DNA from: Microbacterium atlanticum
GTDB taxonomy: Bacteria; Actinomycetota; Actinomycetes; Actinomycetales; Microbacteriaceae
NCBI RefSeq assembly: GCF_015277815.1
Contig: NZ_CP063813.1
Span: forward strand, 1,550,001-1,614,000
Reading direction: 5' to 3'
Length of the DNA: 64,000 nt
Under the pieces are notes generated by a model. The model was not told where the DNA came from and did not search any database. It saw nothing but the letters and a program-made list of their open reading frames with translations. Numbering within the stretch: the first letter of the stretch is position 1; each line of letters opens with the position of its first letter. Made by a program: the position numbers and the translations under genes. This document shows, in pieces, positions 26,837-38,268 of this stretch.

Positions 26837-28917
26837 CGGGACTCCTTCACATGGAGGATGTGGACCGGCTCGGTGAACGCGTCGAGCATCACGTAGTTGT
26901 GATCAGACCACGTCCACCTGGCTCCGGTGAGGAGATCCTCGACCTCGAACGGCGTGCCCGGCTCCACGCCCCACACGCGCGTGTCCAGGTGGACCATCGT
27001 CTGCCGGACGGAGTGCGGGTCGGTGTTGACGACGACGATGACGGTGTCGCTGCGTCCATCGGGCGACACGGCCGCGTCGAGGTGCTTGGCGTAGACGAGG
27101 ATCGCATCGTCGTCGCTCCAGTGGACGCTCAGGTTGCGCAGCTGCCGCAGCGCGGGGTGGGCGCGGCGGATCTCGTTGAGCCTGGTGAGGAACGGTGCCA
27201 GTGAGTCGCCGCGCTCTACGGCGCCAGCCCAGTCGCGGAACTTGTACTCGTACTTCTCGTTGTCGATGTTCTCTTCCGAACCCGGGCGCGCGACGTTCTC
27301 GTAGAGTTCGTAGCCCGCGTACACGCCGTACGTCGGCGCCGCCGTCGCGGCGATTGCGGCGCGGATGCGGTACGCCGGGCGCCCGCCGTACTGCAGGTAC
27401 TCGGTCAGGATGTCCGGCGTGTTGACGAACAGGTTCGGGCGGAGGAAGTCGGCCGTCTCGTGCGCGAGCTGCGACAGGAACTCTTCCAGTTCCGCCTTGG
27501 TGTTGCGCCACGTGAAGTACGTGTAGCTCTGCTGGAAGCCCGCGGAGGCGAGACTCTGCAGCGGTGCGGGACGGGTGAACGCCTCGGCGAGGAAGACGAC
27601 GTCCGGCTCCTCGGCGTTCACCGTGCGGATGAGCCACTCCCAGAACTGCAGGGGCTTGGTGTGCGGGTTGTCGACGCGGAAGATGCGCACGCCCTGGGCG
27701 ATCCAGTGCCGCACGACGCGCAGCACCTCGGCACGGATCCCGGCCGGGTCGTTGTCGAAGTTGACGGGATAGATGTCCTGGTACTTCTTGGGCGGGTTCT
27801 CGGCGTACGCGATCGAGCCGTCCGGAAGGGTCGTGAACCACTCCGGGTGCTCGGCGACCCACGGATGATCCGGGGCGGCCTGCAGGGCGAGGTCGAGCGC
27901 TACTTCCAGCCCCTCGGCCTTCGCCGCACGGACGAACGCCCGGAAGTCCGCAAGCCCTCCGAGGTCGGGGTGGACGGTGTCGTGACCGCCGGCGGCCGAC
28001 CCGATCGCCCACGGGGAACCGGGATCCTGCGGGCCCGCGTCGAGGGTGTTGTTCGGTCCCTTGCGGTTGAGCGTGCCGATGGGATGGATGGGCGGCAGGT
28101 AGAGCACCTCGAACCCCATGGCCGCGACGCCCGGGAGCCGCTTGGCGGCAGTGCGGAACGTGCCGCTCTTGACGGTGCCGTCCTTGAGCCGGCGCGCGCC
28201 CTCCGAGCGCGGGAAGAACTCGTACCACGCGCCCACTCCGGCACGCTCGCGCTCCACGAGGAGTTCCAAGTCGTCCCCGAGCGTGACGAGCGACATGACG
28301 GGGCGTTGACGGAAGAAGCCGGCGATGGTGGCGTCGGTCACGATCTCCAGCGCGCCGGCGTCGTCGACGCCGGCGTCACGGAGCGACGCGGCAGCCGTCG
28401 CCAGCGCCTTCCGCTCCGCCGCCGGGCGGTCCTTCTCGGCGCGCGCACGGTCGAACAGGAGCGCCCCGATCTCGCGCATGAGCGCCGCATCCACCCCGGC
28501 GGCGATCTTGAGGGCGGCGGCGTGCTCCCACGTGGCGAACTCGTCGCCGAACGACTCGAACCGGAAGCGCCAGACGCCCTGCTCCAGCAGCGCGACCTCC
28601 GTCCGCCACCGGTCGAATCCGTCTTCGAGGGGATCGAGGCGATGCAGGGACTCGTCACCCGAGGGCGAGAACAGCCGCAGCTGAACGCCGATGCGGTCGT
28701 GTCCCTCGCGGAACGACGTCACGACGAACGGGACGACCTCGCCCACGAACGCCTTCGGCCGGTAGTCGCCCCACGGCACCGCGGGAGACGGCTTGGCGAG
28801 GGGGACGCGGCGAGCTGCCGTGTCGAGCTCGGGCTGCCGGGCGGCGGCATCGCGGACGGGGAGGGCTGCGGCGCTCCGCCAGGGACGGGAGAGCGCTGAA
28901 CGCGTCGACGTGACCAC
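26833..28917 (-). CDS. glgE: alpha-1,4-glucan:maltose-1-phosphate maltosyltransferase
   Basis: GlgE extends alpha-glucans by maltosyl units from maltose-1-phosphate. 694 residues: domain N (about 40-150), domain S and the GH13_3 barrel. Signature blocks include GFEVLYLPPIHPIGTLNRKG, LALQAAPDHPWVAEHP, NPPKKYQDIYPVNFDND, the nucleophile block GVRIFRVDNPHTKPLQFW (Asp near 404) and the acid/base block VVFLAEAFTRP (Glu near 433). The C-terminal beta domain ends in LDAFTEPVHILHVKESR. GTG 28917 is supported by TAGGTT 6 nt upstream. Coupled with glgB. No treS, pep2 or glgA is in the window, so the source of maltose-1-phosphate lies elsewhere. Confidence 0.96.
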   Translation of the reverse strand: MVTSTRSALSRPWRSAAALPVRDAAARQPELDTAARRVPLAKPSPAVPWGDYRPKAFVGEVVPFVVTSFREGHDRIGVQLRLFSPSGDESLHRLDPLEDGFDRWRTEVALLEQGVWRFRFESFGDEFATWEHAAALKIAAGVDAALMREIGALLFDRARAEKDRPAAERKALATAAASLRDAGVDDAGALEIVTDATIAGFFRQRPVMSLVTLGDDLELLVERERAGVGAWYEFFPRSEGARRLKDGTVKSGTFRTAAKRLPGVAAMGFEVLYLPPIHPIGTLNRKGPNNTLDAGPQDPGSPWAIGSAAGGHDTVHPDLGGLADFRAFVRAAKAEGLEVALDLALQAAPDHPWVAEHPEWFTTLPDGSIAYAENPPKKYQDIYPVNFDNDPAGIRAEVLRVVRHWIAQGVRIFRVDNPHTKPLQFWEWLIRTVNAEEPDVVFLAEAFTRPAPLQSLASAGFQQSYTYFTWRNTKAELEEFLSQLAHETADFLRPNLFVNTPDILTEYLQYGGRPAYRIRAAIAATAAPTYGVYAGYELYENVARPGSEENIDNEKYEYKFRDWAGAVERGDSLAPFLTRLNEIRRAHPALRQLRNLSVHWSDDDAILVYAKHLDAAVSPDGRSDTVIVVVNTDPHSVRQTMVHLDTRVWGVEPGTPFEVEDLLTGARWTWSDHNYVMLDAFTEPVHILHVKESR

Positions 28918-28923
28918 GCCTCG

Positions 28924-28929
28924 AACCTA
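28924..28929 (-). promoter_or_regulatory. candidate leaderless -10 of glgE
   Basis: On the minus strand TAGGTT is followed by 6 nt and then the GTG of glgE. This gives glgE-glgB a promoter of its own, separate from glgX. Confidence 0.6.
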
Positions 28930-28986
28930 TCGCGCCCCTGTCGAACCGCACAGCGGCGTGACGCAGGGCCACCGATGCGGTAGCGT

Positions 28987-29010
28987 GCGCCCCGGGGCGC
29001 GTCGCGCCCC
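28987..29010 (-). terminator. GC-rich stem-loops just after glgX
   Basis: Three adjacent 7-nt arms: on the plus strand GCGCCCC (28987-28993), GGGGCGC (28994-29000), GTC, GCGCCCC (29004-29010). The middle arm can pair with either neighbour. It begins immediately after the glgX stop, so it probably ends the glgX transcript. Confidence 0.55.
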
Positions 29011-31098
29011 CTATTCGGCGCGGAAGAGGCGCATCGACGTGCCGGGGAGGCGGACGATCTCGCCGGGCACGCATGCGGCCCCGTCGCCGGTCGAGGGAAC
29101 CTCGTCGGCGCTGGACCACAGCGGGACGAACCGCGTCACGCCCTCCACGTCGGGCAACGTCACATCGATCGGCCGTTCCGTGCCGTGCACGATGAGCAGC
29201 ACGCGGTTGAAGCCCTCGAATTCGGGAGTGGAGGCTGCGACGTACTGCAGCGTCCGGTGGGCAGGATCGGTCCACCGCTCGCCCGACATCGTCCGGCCGT
29301 GCTCGTCGTACCACTCCATGACGGATGCCGACGGCGTGTGCTCGCCGAGTCGTGCGAACCTGCTCGGGCGCAGCGCGGGATTGTCCCGGCGCAGGCGAAG
29401 CAGATGACGCACGTGTGTGTAGAGGTCGCGCTGCCACGGCGCGTGCTCCCACGACAGCCAGGTCAGCATCGAGTCGTGGCAGTAGGCGTTGTTGTTGCCA
29501 CGCTGGGTGCGTGCGAACTCGTCGCCCGCGGTCAGCATCGGCACCCCGGCGGACAGCAGCAGCGTGCCCAGCAGGTTCCGCATGGCCTTGCGGCGCGTGG
29601 CGAGGATGCCCTCGTCGTCGGTCGGGCCCTCGGCGCCGTGGTTGAAGGACCGATTGGTGTCGGCGCCGTCCCGGTTCTGCTCGCCGTTGCCGTGATTGTG
29701 CTTGACGTCGTACGAGACCAGGTCGCGAAGCGTGAAGCCGTCGTGCGCGGTGACGAAGTTGACGCCGGCGAGCGGGCCGCGCTCCTGCGTGAAGGTGTTC
29801 GCGGATCCGGCGAGCCGCGTGGCGAAGCCGCCGACGCCGACGGGCGAGGTCGACGCGCGACGGGCGTAGTCGACATCGCTGAGCCAGAAGTTGCGGACCC
29901 GATCGCGGTAGCGGTCGTTCCACTCGGTCCAGCCTTCCCCGAAGTTGCCGGTCTGCCAGCCGCCCATGCCGACGTCCCACGGCTCGGCGATCTTCTTGAC
30001 CCCCTCGAGGGCGGGATCGTCGATGATGGCGCGCAAGAGCTCGTGGTCGGGGGTGAACGTGTGTGCCTCGTCGCGGCCGAGCGTGGCCGCCAGATCGAAG
30101 CGGAAGCCGTCGATCTGGACGTCTTCGGCCCAGTACCGCAGCGAATCGAGCACCAGCCGGGCTGCGGCATCCGTCGACGTGTTCAGCGAATTGCCGCACC
30201 CGGTCACGTCGATGTAGGCGCCATCGGGGTGCTGCCGGTAGTAGGCCCGGTTGTCGATGCCCCGGAAACTGGACCGCGGCCCGCCGAGTCCTTCCTCGGC
30301 GGTGTGGTTGTAGACCACGTCGAGGATGACCTCGAGTCCGGCCTCGTGCAGCAGCTTCACCATCCCCTTGAACTCCCGCAGCACCGCGTCGGGTCCCCGG
30401 CGCCGGGCGTCCTCGGTCGCGTAGGCCGCGTGGGGTGTGAAGAAGTTGAGGGAGTTGTAGCCCCAGTAGTTCGTGAGGCCGTGCTGAAGGAGGCGGGGCT
30501 CGGTCGTGAAGGCGTGCACGGGCAGGAGTTGGATGCTCGTCACCCCGAGGTCGAGGAAGTGCTGCACCATCGCGGGGTGGGCCAGGCCCGCATACGTTCC
30601 GCGCAGCGCGCCGGGAACGTCCGGATGCCGCTTGGACATGCCTTTGAGATGGCCTTCGTAGATCACCGTGCGGTCCATCGGAACCCGCGGCTTGGTCGCC
30701 CCCGCCCAGTCGAATGAACCGTCGACCACGGCGGAGCGCCAGCCGTCGTAACCCGTGCGCACGAGACCGCGCGTGTAGGGCTCGAGCAGCAGCGTGCCGC
30801 GGTTGAACGTGTTTCCCGGCCCCTGCGGGCCGTCCACGCGGATCGCGTAGCGCACGCCGGGACGCAGGAGCGGCGAGGTGATCTCCCAGACCCCTCCGCC
30901 GATCGGGGCGAGGGGCTCGCTGGCCGTGATCCAGTCGAGGTCGGGGTCATCGAAGACGACGAGGTCCACCGCATCGGCGGCGTCCGACCACACCCGCAGC
31001 CGGCCCCCGTCCGGGATCAGCACCACGCCGAGCCCGTCGAACCGCGCATCGAGCAGTCCCGCGACGGGAGGCGAGATGACGGACTCCGGGCTGGCCAT
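29011..31098 (-). CDS. glgX: glycogen debranching enzyme GlgX (isoamylase type)
   Basis: Cuts alpha-1,6 bonds in glycogen or limit dextrin. 695 residues, close to family length. N-terminal CBM48-like domain (about 20-130), barrel with AGLEVILDVVYNHTAEE, GFRFDLAATLGRDEAH (Asp near 350), KKIAEPWDVGMGGWQ (Glu near 385) and FVTAHDGFTLRDLVSYD (Asp near 456), then FARTQRGNNNAYCHD as in the copy at the left end of the window. ATG 31098 has a TATCGT -10 at 7 nt; upstream starts such as 31116 would overlap it. Its link to glgE-glgB suggests trimming and remodelling of the GlgE product. Confidence 0.95.
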   Translation of the reverse strand: MASPESVISPPVAGLLDARFDGLGVVLIPDGGRLRVWSDAADAVDLVVFDDPDLDWITASEPLAPIGGGVWEITSPLLRPGVRYAIRVDGPQGPGNTFNRGTLLLEPYTRGLVRTGYDGWRSAVVDGSFDWAGATKPRVPMDRTVIYEGHLKGMSKRHPDVPGALRGTYAGLAHPAMVQHFLDLGVTSIQLLPVHAFTTEPRLLQHGLTNYWGYNSLNFFTPHAAYATEDARRRGPDAVLREFKGMVKLLHEAGLEVILDVVYNHTAEEGLGGPRSSFRGIDNRAYYRQHPDGAYIDVTGCGNSLNTSTDAAARLVLDSLRYWAEDVQIDGFRFDLAATLGRDEAHTFTPDHELLRAIIDDPALEGVKKIAEPWDVGMGGWQTGNFGEGWTEWNDRYRDRVRNFWLSDVDYARRASTSPVGVGGFATRLAGSANTFTQERGPLAGVNFVTAHDGFTLRDLVSYDVKHNHGNGEQNRDGADTNRSFNHGAEGPTDDEGILATRRKAMRNLLGTLLLSAGVPMLTAGDEFARTQRGNNNAYCHDSMLTWLSWEHAPWQRDLYTHVRHLLRLRRDNPALRPSRFARLGEHTPSASVMEWYDEHGRTMSGERWTDPAHRTLQYVAASTPEFEGFNRVLLIVHGTERPIDVTLPDVEGVTRFVPLWSSADEVPSTGDGAACVPGEIVRLPGTSMRLFRAE

Positions 31099-31105
31099 GC
31101 CGACT

Positions 31106-31111
31106 ACGATA
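31106..31111 (-). promoter_or_regulatory. candidate leaderless -10 of glgX
   Basis: TATCGT on the minus strand lies 7 nt before the ATG at 31098. The surrounding ACGAT-AACC-ATCGT (31106-31119) is an inverted repeat. Confidence 0.45.
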
Positions 31112-31206
31112 ACCATCGTCGGAGTCGGCGGTGTTACGGGACTCGGTCTCACCGTCGCCGGGACTGCGGCGCAGCAGCACCGCACATCGATCGCGAGGGG
31201 GTCCGT

Positions 31207-32391
31207 GTGGAGATCTACCTCGACCACGCCGCGACCGCCCCGCTGCGGCCGGAGGCCCGCGACGCCTGGATCGACGCGGCGGCGCGCGCCGGCAACGCGA
31301 GCTCTATCCACGCCGCCGGACAGCACGCGCGTCGCCTGCTGGAAGAGGCGCGCGAACGGCTCGCCGCGGTGCTGGACGCCGACCCGATCGAGGTCGTGTT
31401 CACCTCCGGGGGCACCGAGGCGGTCAATCTGGCCGTGAAGGGACTGTGGTGGGCACGAGAGTCCACCGCCGATGCCGTGGTGCTGCCCGATGCCGAGCAC
31501 CACGCGACGCTGGACGCCGTCGAGTGGCTCGAGACGCAGGGGGCGCAGGTGCGCCATGTCGGCGTGGACGCCGACGCGGGCATCCGGCTGGACGAGTTCG
31601 CCCAGGCCCTCCCGGGGGCGGCGCTCGCGACGGCGCTCGTGGCGAACAACGAGGCCGGCACCGTGAACGACGCCGCGTCGCTGTCGGAGGCGGCGCTCCG
31701 GGCCGACGTCCCGCTGCACCTCGACGCCGTCGCGGCGTTCGGACACGTTCCGGTGTCTTTCCGCGCGTGGCGAGGCGCCGCCCGCGGCAGGGCCGGCCTG
31801 GCAGCCCTCAGCGTCTCGGCGCACAAGATCGGCGGCCCCGTCGGGGTGGGGGCGCTCGTGGTCGCCCGCGGCGCCGAGCTCGCGGCGCTCGTGCACGGCG
31901 GGGGTCAGCAGCGGCGCCTGCGCGCCGGCACCCCGGACGTCCCGGGGGCAGTGGGGTTCGCGGTCGCCGCCGAGCTCGCCGAGCTCGAGCGCGAAGCGGA
32001 GGCGGTGCGACTCGCGACGCTGCGGGAGCGGCTGGTGCGAGGCATCCGTGACGCGATCCCGGATGCGACGCTGCTGGGCGACCCGGTGGCGCGCATCCCC
32101 GGGAATGCGCACCTGCTCTTCCCCGGCGCACCCGGGGAGACGCTGCTGTTCCTGCTGGACGTCGCCGGGATCGCGGTCTCCACCGGGTCGGCGTGTCAGG
32201 CGGGCGTGCCCGAGCCGTCCCACGTCGTGCGCGCGATGGGACGCACGGACGCCGAGGCCCGCCAGGTGCTGCGGTTCACGATGGGCCGCACCACCGTCGA
32301 CGCCGACGTCGACGCGGTGATCGCCGCGGTGCCGGACGCGGTCGAGCGAGCCCGCGCGGCGTCCGGGTACCGGTCAGGGTCCGGTTCGTAG
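31207..32391 (+). CDS. cysteine desulfurase (NifS/IscS family)
   Basis: PLP enzyme that takes sulfur from cysteine and passes it as persulfide. 394 residues, start MEIYLDHAATAPLRPEA. PLP Lys in LSVSAHKIGGPVGVGALV (about 206); catalytic Cys in VSTGSACQAGVPEPSHV (about 329). Other family blocks are VFTSGGTEAVNLAVKG and VANNEAGTVND. GAGGGGG precedes GTG 31207. It lies 9 nt upstream of mnmA, so the likely job is supplying sulfur for tRNA 2-thiouridine, although general Fe-S supply is possible. Confidence 0.94.
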   Translation: MEIYLDHAATAPLRPEARDAWIDAAARAGNASSIHAAGQHARRLLEEARERLAAVLDADPIEVVFTSGGTEAVNLAVKGLWWARESTADAVVLPDAEHHATLDAVEWLETQGAQVRHVGVDADAGIRLDEFAQALPGAALATALVANNEAGTVNDAASLSEAALRADVPLHLDAVAAFGHVPVSFRAWRGAARGRAGLAALSVSAHKIGGPVGVGALVVARGAELAALVHGGGQQRRLRAGTPDVPGAVGFAVAAELAELEREAEAVRLATLRERLVRGIRDAIPDATLLGDPVARIPGNAHLLFPGAPGETLLFLLDVAGIAVSTGSACQAGVPEPSHVVRAMGRTDAEARQVLRFTMGRTTVDADVDAVIAAVPDAVERARAASGYRSGSGS

Positions 32392-32394
32392 ACT
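32389..32394 (+). promoter_or_regulatory. candidate leaderless -10 of mnmA
   Basis: TAGACT followed by 6 nt and ATG 32401. It overlaps the end of the desulfurase gene, so mnmA may have an internal promoter as well as read-through. Confidence 0.5.
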
Positions 32395-32400
32395 GGGCGC

Positions 32401-33498
32401 ATGCGGATCCTTGCGGCCATGAGCGGTGGCGTCGACTCCGCCGTCGCGGCCGCGCGCGCCGTCGAGGCGGGTCACGACGTGGTCGGCGTGCATCTGGCGC
32501 TGTCGCGCGCCGGCGGCACGCTGCGCACCGGCAGCCGCGGGTGCTGCACGATCGAGGACGCGATGGATGCGCGCCGCGCCGCCGACCGGCTCGGCATCCC
32601 CTTCTACGTGTGGGACTTCTCGGAGCGGTTCCGCGACGACGTCATCGACGACTTCGTCGCCGAGTACCGTGCCGGCCGCACCCCAAATCCGTGCATGCGC
32701 TGCAACGAGAGGATCAAGTTCGCCGCTCTCCTGGAGCGCGCCCTCGAGCTGGGTTTCGACGCGGTCTGCACCGGCCACTACGCCACCCTGGTCGACGGTC
32801 CGGACGGACTCGAGCTGCATCGCGCGTCGGATGCGGCCAAGGACCAGTCGTACGTGCTCGGTGTGCTCACCGCCCAGCAGCTCGCGCACACGTACTTCCC
32901 CCTCGGCTCGACGCCGTCCAAGGCCGTCGTCCGCGCCGAAGCGGAGTCGCGCGGGCTCACCGTCGCCCACAAGCCCGACAGTCACGACATCTGCTTCATC
33001 CCCGACGGCGACACACGGGGCTGGCTGGCGGAGAAGGTGGGAGCCGCCCGCGGCGACATCGTCGACAGGTCGGGGGCCGTGGTGGGTGCTCACGGCGGTG
33101 CCCACGCGTTCACGGTGGGTCAGCGCCGCGGCCTGCAGCTCGGTGTGCCGGCACCCGACGGCAAGCCGCGCTTCGTGCTGGAGGTGCGACCCGTCACGAA
33201 CACCGTCGTGGTGGGGCCGAAGGAGGCCCTGGCGACCGCCGAGATCGCGGGGGAGCGCTTCACCTGGGCCGGTCGCGCGCCGCAGGTCGGCCGGTTCTCC
33301 TGCCAGGTGCAGATCCGCGCGCACGCCGATCCTGTGCCGGCGACCGCCACGCTGGCGGGCGGCGTGCTGCGCGTCGTGCCCGAGACGCCGTTCGACGGCG
33401 TCGCCCCCGGGCAGACTGCCGTGCTCTACGAGGGCACGCGGGTGATCGGGCAGTTCACGATCGACCGCACCGTCTCCGCCGTTCCCGTGGAGGCCTGA
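32401..33498 (+). CDS. mnmA: tRNA 2-thiouridylase MnmA
   Basis: Thiolates U34 of tRNA-Lys, -Glu and -Gln. 365 residues. The PP-loop ATPase motif is [20 protein letters not shown] at the N-terminus; the nucleophile Cys is in [14 protein letters not shown] (about 97) and the persulfide Cys in [12 protein letters not shown] (about 197). [10 protein letters not shown] and the late [12 protein letters not shown] also fit. The adjacent desulfurase is the probable sulfur donor. Next is ligA after 49 nt. Confidence 0.96.
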   Translation: MRILAAMSGGVDSAVAAARAVEAGHDVVGVHLALSRAGGTLRTGSRGCCTIEDAMDARRAADRLGIPFYVWDFSERFRDDVIDDFVAEYRAGRTPNPCMRCNERIKFAALLERALELGFDAVCTGHYATLVDGPDGLELHRASDAAKDQSYVLGVLTAQQLAHTYFPLGSTPSKAVVRAEAESRGLTVAHKPDSHDICFIPDGDTRGWLAEKVGAARGDIVDRSGAVVGAHGGAHAFTVGQRRGLQLGVPAPDGKPRFVLEVRPVTNTVVVGPKEALATAEIAGERFTWAGRAPQVGRFSCQVQIRAHADPVPATATLAGGVLRVVPETPFDGVAPGQTAVLYEGTRVIGQFTIDRTVSAVPVEA

Positions 33499-33535
33499 GC
33501 GCCTCCGCGCCCCTCGTCGTGTCCGACCCCGCTTC

Positions 33536-35881
<2,346 letters not shown>

Positions 35882-35888
35882 TGCCGGT

Positions 35889-36194
35889 ATGTCGCAGTGG
35901 CTCTACCGGGTCGTCCCCACCCGCCCCGAGATGCCGGCGGCGCCGACAGCGGACGAACAGGTCCTGGCCTCCGCGCACCTCGACTATCTGATCGATCTCA
36001 GGGACCGCGGCATCCTCATCCTCGCCGGGCGCACCCAGGAGCCGGTCGGGACCTTCGGGATCGCGATCTTCGAGGCGCCGGACGCAGAGACCGCCCGCGC
36101 CATCACCGAGGCGGATCCGGCTGTCGCCGGCGGGCTCTTCACGGCGACGGTTCACCCGTACGCCGTCGCTGTGGCGCGCGGCGACCTGGTGTGA
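35889..36194 (+). CDS. YciI-like protein
   Basis: 101 residues with the small ferredoxin-like fold of the YCII family: MSQWLYRVVPTRPEM, then SAHLDYLIDLRDRGILILAG, FGIAIFEAPDAETARAI and a final FTATVHPYAVAVARGDL. His in SAHLDYL and Asp in EADPAV are at the positions often conserved as a putative active-site pair. Function in most organisms is unknown. It starts 7 nt after ligA and may be cotranscribed; it converges with fadD 4 nt later. Confidence 0.8.
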   Translation: MSQWLYRVVPTRPEMPAAPTADEQVLASAHLDYLIDLRDRGILILAGRTQEPVGTFGIAIFEAPDAETARAITEADPAVAGGLFTATVHPYAVAVARGDLV

Positions 36195-36198
36195 CGGC

Positions 36199-37899
36199 CT
36201 AGGAGCCGGTGATGAGCGTCAGCAGACGGTCGCGCACCTGACGGCGCAGCACCTTTCCGATGAGCGACTTCGGAAGCTCATCGACGACGAAGATGCGGCG
36301 CGGGACCTTGTAAGGCGTGAGGATGCTGCGGACGAAATCGCGCACCGACTCCAGGTCGATCTCCTGGCCGGGGGAGACGACGACGGCGGCGACGACCTCC
36401 TCGCCCGAGTGCTCGCTGGGAAGCCCGACCACTGCCGCATCATCGACCTGCGGGTGCTGGCGCAAGGCGTTCTCGACCTCGGTCGGCGCCACGTTGAACC
36501 CGCCGGTGATGATGAGCTCCTTGATGCGGTCCACGATGCGCACGAACCCGGCATCGTCGATCGTGACGATGTCGCCGGTGCGGAACCAGCCGTCGGCGAA
36601 CACCGCCTCGGTCTCCTCGGGCTTGCCGTAGTACCCACCGAACACCTGCGGTCCGCGCACGAGGAGCTCGCCCCTCTCACCGGCGGGCACGTCGCGGGTC
36701 GGGTCGTCGGGATCGACGACGCGGCACTCGGTGCCCGGAAGAGGAAGTCCCACCGTCCCGGGAACGCGGTTGTCCGCGACGGGATTCGCCATGAGCACGG
36801 GGGAGCACTCGCTGAGCCCGTAGCCCTCGACGAGATAGCCGCCGGTGGCAGCCTCGAACGGGACCACCAGTTCATGGGGCAGCGCCATGGCGCCGGAGAT
36901 CGCCACCCGGGTGCCCTCGAGCGAGACGCCTCTCTCGCGCGCAGCCTTCAGCAGCCGGTCCGCGATCGGCGGGACCAGCGGCAGGAACGTCGCGGGATGC
37001 TTCTTCGTGACCTCCAGCACCATGTCCGGATCGAAGCGGGGGAAGAGCACGAGTCGCGCGCCCATCGACATCGCGAAGGTCAGGCACAGCGTCAGCCCAT
37101 AGGCATGGAACATCGGCAGCACCGCGTAGACGACGCATCCGTCGCCCCGCACGATCGAGGGCACCCAGGCGCGGGCCTGCGCGGCATTGGCGAGCAGGTT
37201 GCGGTGCGTGAGCGCAGCCCCCTTGGGCGTGCCGGTCGTCCCGCTGGTGTACTGGATCAGAGCAAGGTCGCCGGTTCCCGGGCGCGGATGCGAGGCCGGC
37301 AGGGGCGGCGTGCCGACGACCTGCTCCCACGCCACCGTTCCCGAGACGCGCTCTGTGAGGGCCTGCCGCGCTTCACGGGCCTTGGCGACCGGCAGCGTCA
37401 GCGCCGCCCGCATGCGCCACGGCATGGCCTTCACGACGTCCACCGAGATGAGGCTGGTCACGGCCACGTCGGCGGGGAAGTCCTGGACGGTCTTGACCGC
37501 CTTGCTCCACACGATCGCGTGCTTCGCGCCGTGGTCCTCGAACTGCTTGCGCAGCTCCCGCGGTGTGTAGAGGGGGTTGTGCTCGATGACGACGGCGCCG
37601 AGCCGCAGGATCGCGTAGAACGCGACGATGTGCTGCGGGCAGTTGGGCAGGACGATGGCGACCGGATCTCCGGCCTTCACCCCGAGACGGCGCAGGCCCG
37701 CCGCGGCTCGCTCGATCTGCTCGTGCAGCGAGCGGTAGGACGTCTCGCGACCGAAGAACTGCAGAGCCGTGGCATCCGGGTAGTCCCTCGCCGACGCGGC
37801 GACGATGTCGACGAGCGATCCGGTCACCGGTGCGAGGTCCTCCGGAACGCCTTCGGCGTAGCTGGCGATCCAGGGGCGAGGCGGGTCGTACGTCGTCAC
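36199..37899 (-). CDS. fadD: long-chain fatty-acid--CoA ligase
   Basis: Activates fatty acids as acyl-AMP then acyl-CoA. About 566 residues, ANL superfamily. P-loop-like motif IQYTSGTTGTPKGAALTHRN (about 214-233), VEGYGLSECSPVL near 340, GWFRTGDIVTIDDAGFVRIV near 425, the hinge DRIKELIITGGFNVAPTEVE and the C-terminal catalytic Lys in PKSLIGKVLRRQVRD. The longest frame begins at GTG 37905, but that codon directly abuts a TAGGCT -10; the in-frame GTG at 37899 lies exactly 6 nt from it, so I place the start there. Divergent from gatC. Confidence 0.93.
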   Translation of the reverse strand: MTTYDPPRPWIASYAEGVPEDLAPVTGSLVDIVAASARDYPDATALQFFGRETSYRSLHEQIERAAAGLRRLGVKAGDPVAIVLPNCPQHIVAFYAILRLGAVVIEHNPLYTPRELRKQFEDHGAKHAIVWSKAVKTVQDFPADVAVTSLISVDVVKAMPWRMRAALTLPVAKAREARQALTERVSGTVAWEQVVGTPPLPASHPRPGTGDLALIQYTSGTTGTPKGAALTHRNLLANAAQARAWVPSIVRGDGCVVYAVLPMFHAYGLTLCLTFAMSMGARLVLFPRFDPDMVLEVTKKHPATFLPLVPPIADRLLKAARERGVSLEGTRVAISGAMALPHELVVPFEAATGGYLVEGYGLSECSPVLMANPVADNRVPGTVGLPLPGTECRVVDPDDPTRDVPAGERGELLVRGPQVFGGYYGKPEETEAVFADGWFRTGDIVTIDDAGFVRIVDRIKELIITGGFNVAPTEVENALRQHPQVDDAAVVGLPSEHSGEEVVAAVVVSPGQEIDLESVRDFVRSILTPYKVPRRIFVVDELPKSLIGKVLRRQVRDRLLTLITGS

Positions 37900-37905
37900 G
37901 GCCAC

Positions 37906-37911
37906 AGCCTA
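37906..37911 (-). promoter_or_regulatory. candidate leaderless -10 of fadD
   Basis: TAGGCT on the minus strand, 6 nt before GTG 37899. It faces the identical hexamer of gatC on the other strand. Confidence 0.6.
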
Positions 37912-37947
37912 CGCCGCGGCCGCCACGGCTCGGGGGCGCGGCCCCGG

Positions 37948-37953
37948 TAGGCT
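37948..37953 (+). promoter_or_regulatory. candidate leaderless -10 of gatCAB
   Basis: TAGGCT followed by 6 nt (TGGGGG) and GTG 37960. Confidence 0.65.
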
Positions 37954-37959
37954 TGGGGG

Positions 37960-38259
37960 GTGTCTGAAATCACCCCCGATCTCGTGCGCCATCTCGGTGT
38001 GCTCGCCCGGATCCAGCTGAGCGACGAGGAGGTCGGGCGCCTCACCGGACAGCTCGACGCGATCGTCGACAACATCGCCAAGGTCTCCGAAGTGGCCACG
38101 CCGGACGTCCCCGCCACCAGCCACCCCATCGCGCTGCAGAACGTCTTCCGCTCCGACGTGGCGGGCGGCCAGCTGACCCCCGCCCAGGTGCTCCAGAACG
38201 CGCCGGATGCCGCGGACGGCCGCTTCCGCGTGACCGCGATCCTCGGCGAAGAGCAGTAA
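37960..38259 (+). CDS. gatC: Asp-tRNA(Asn)/Glu-tRNA(Gln) amidotransferase subunit C
   Basis: 99 residues. GatC wraps around GatA and stabilises the complex that corrects misacylated Glu-tRNA(Gln) and Asp-tRNA(Asn). Family blocks: ITPDLVRHLGVLARIQLSDE, LTGQLDAIVDNIAKV and LQNVFRSDVA, ending with NAPDAADGRFRVTAIL. First gene of the gatCAB operon, with gatA after 9 nt. Confidence 0.96.
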   Translation: MSEITPDLVRHLGVLARIQLSDEEVGRLTGQLDAIVDNIAKVSEVATPDVPATSHPIALQNVFRSDVAGGQLTPAQVLQNAPDAADGRFRVTAILGEEQ

Positions 38260-38268
38260 GGGACAGAC

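Noticed and set aside
24680..26896. Long plus-strand frame opposite glgB
   Set aside because: glgB has all catalytic blocks; the opposite frame has none.
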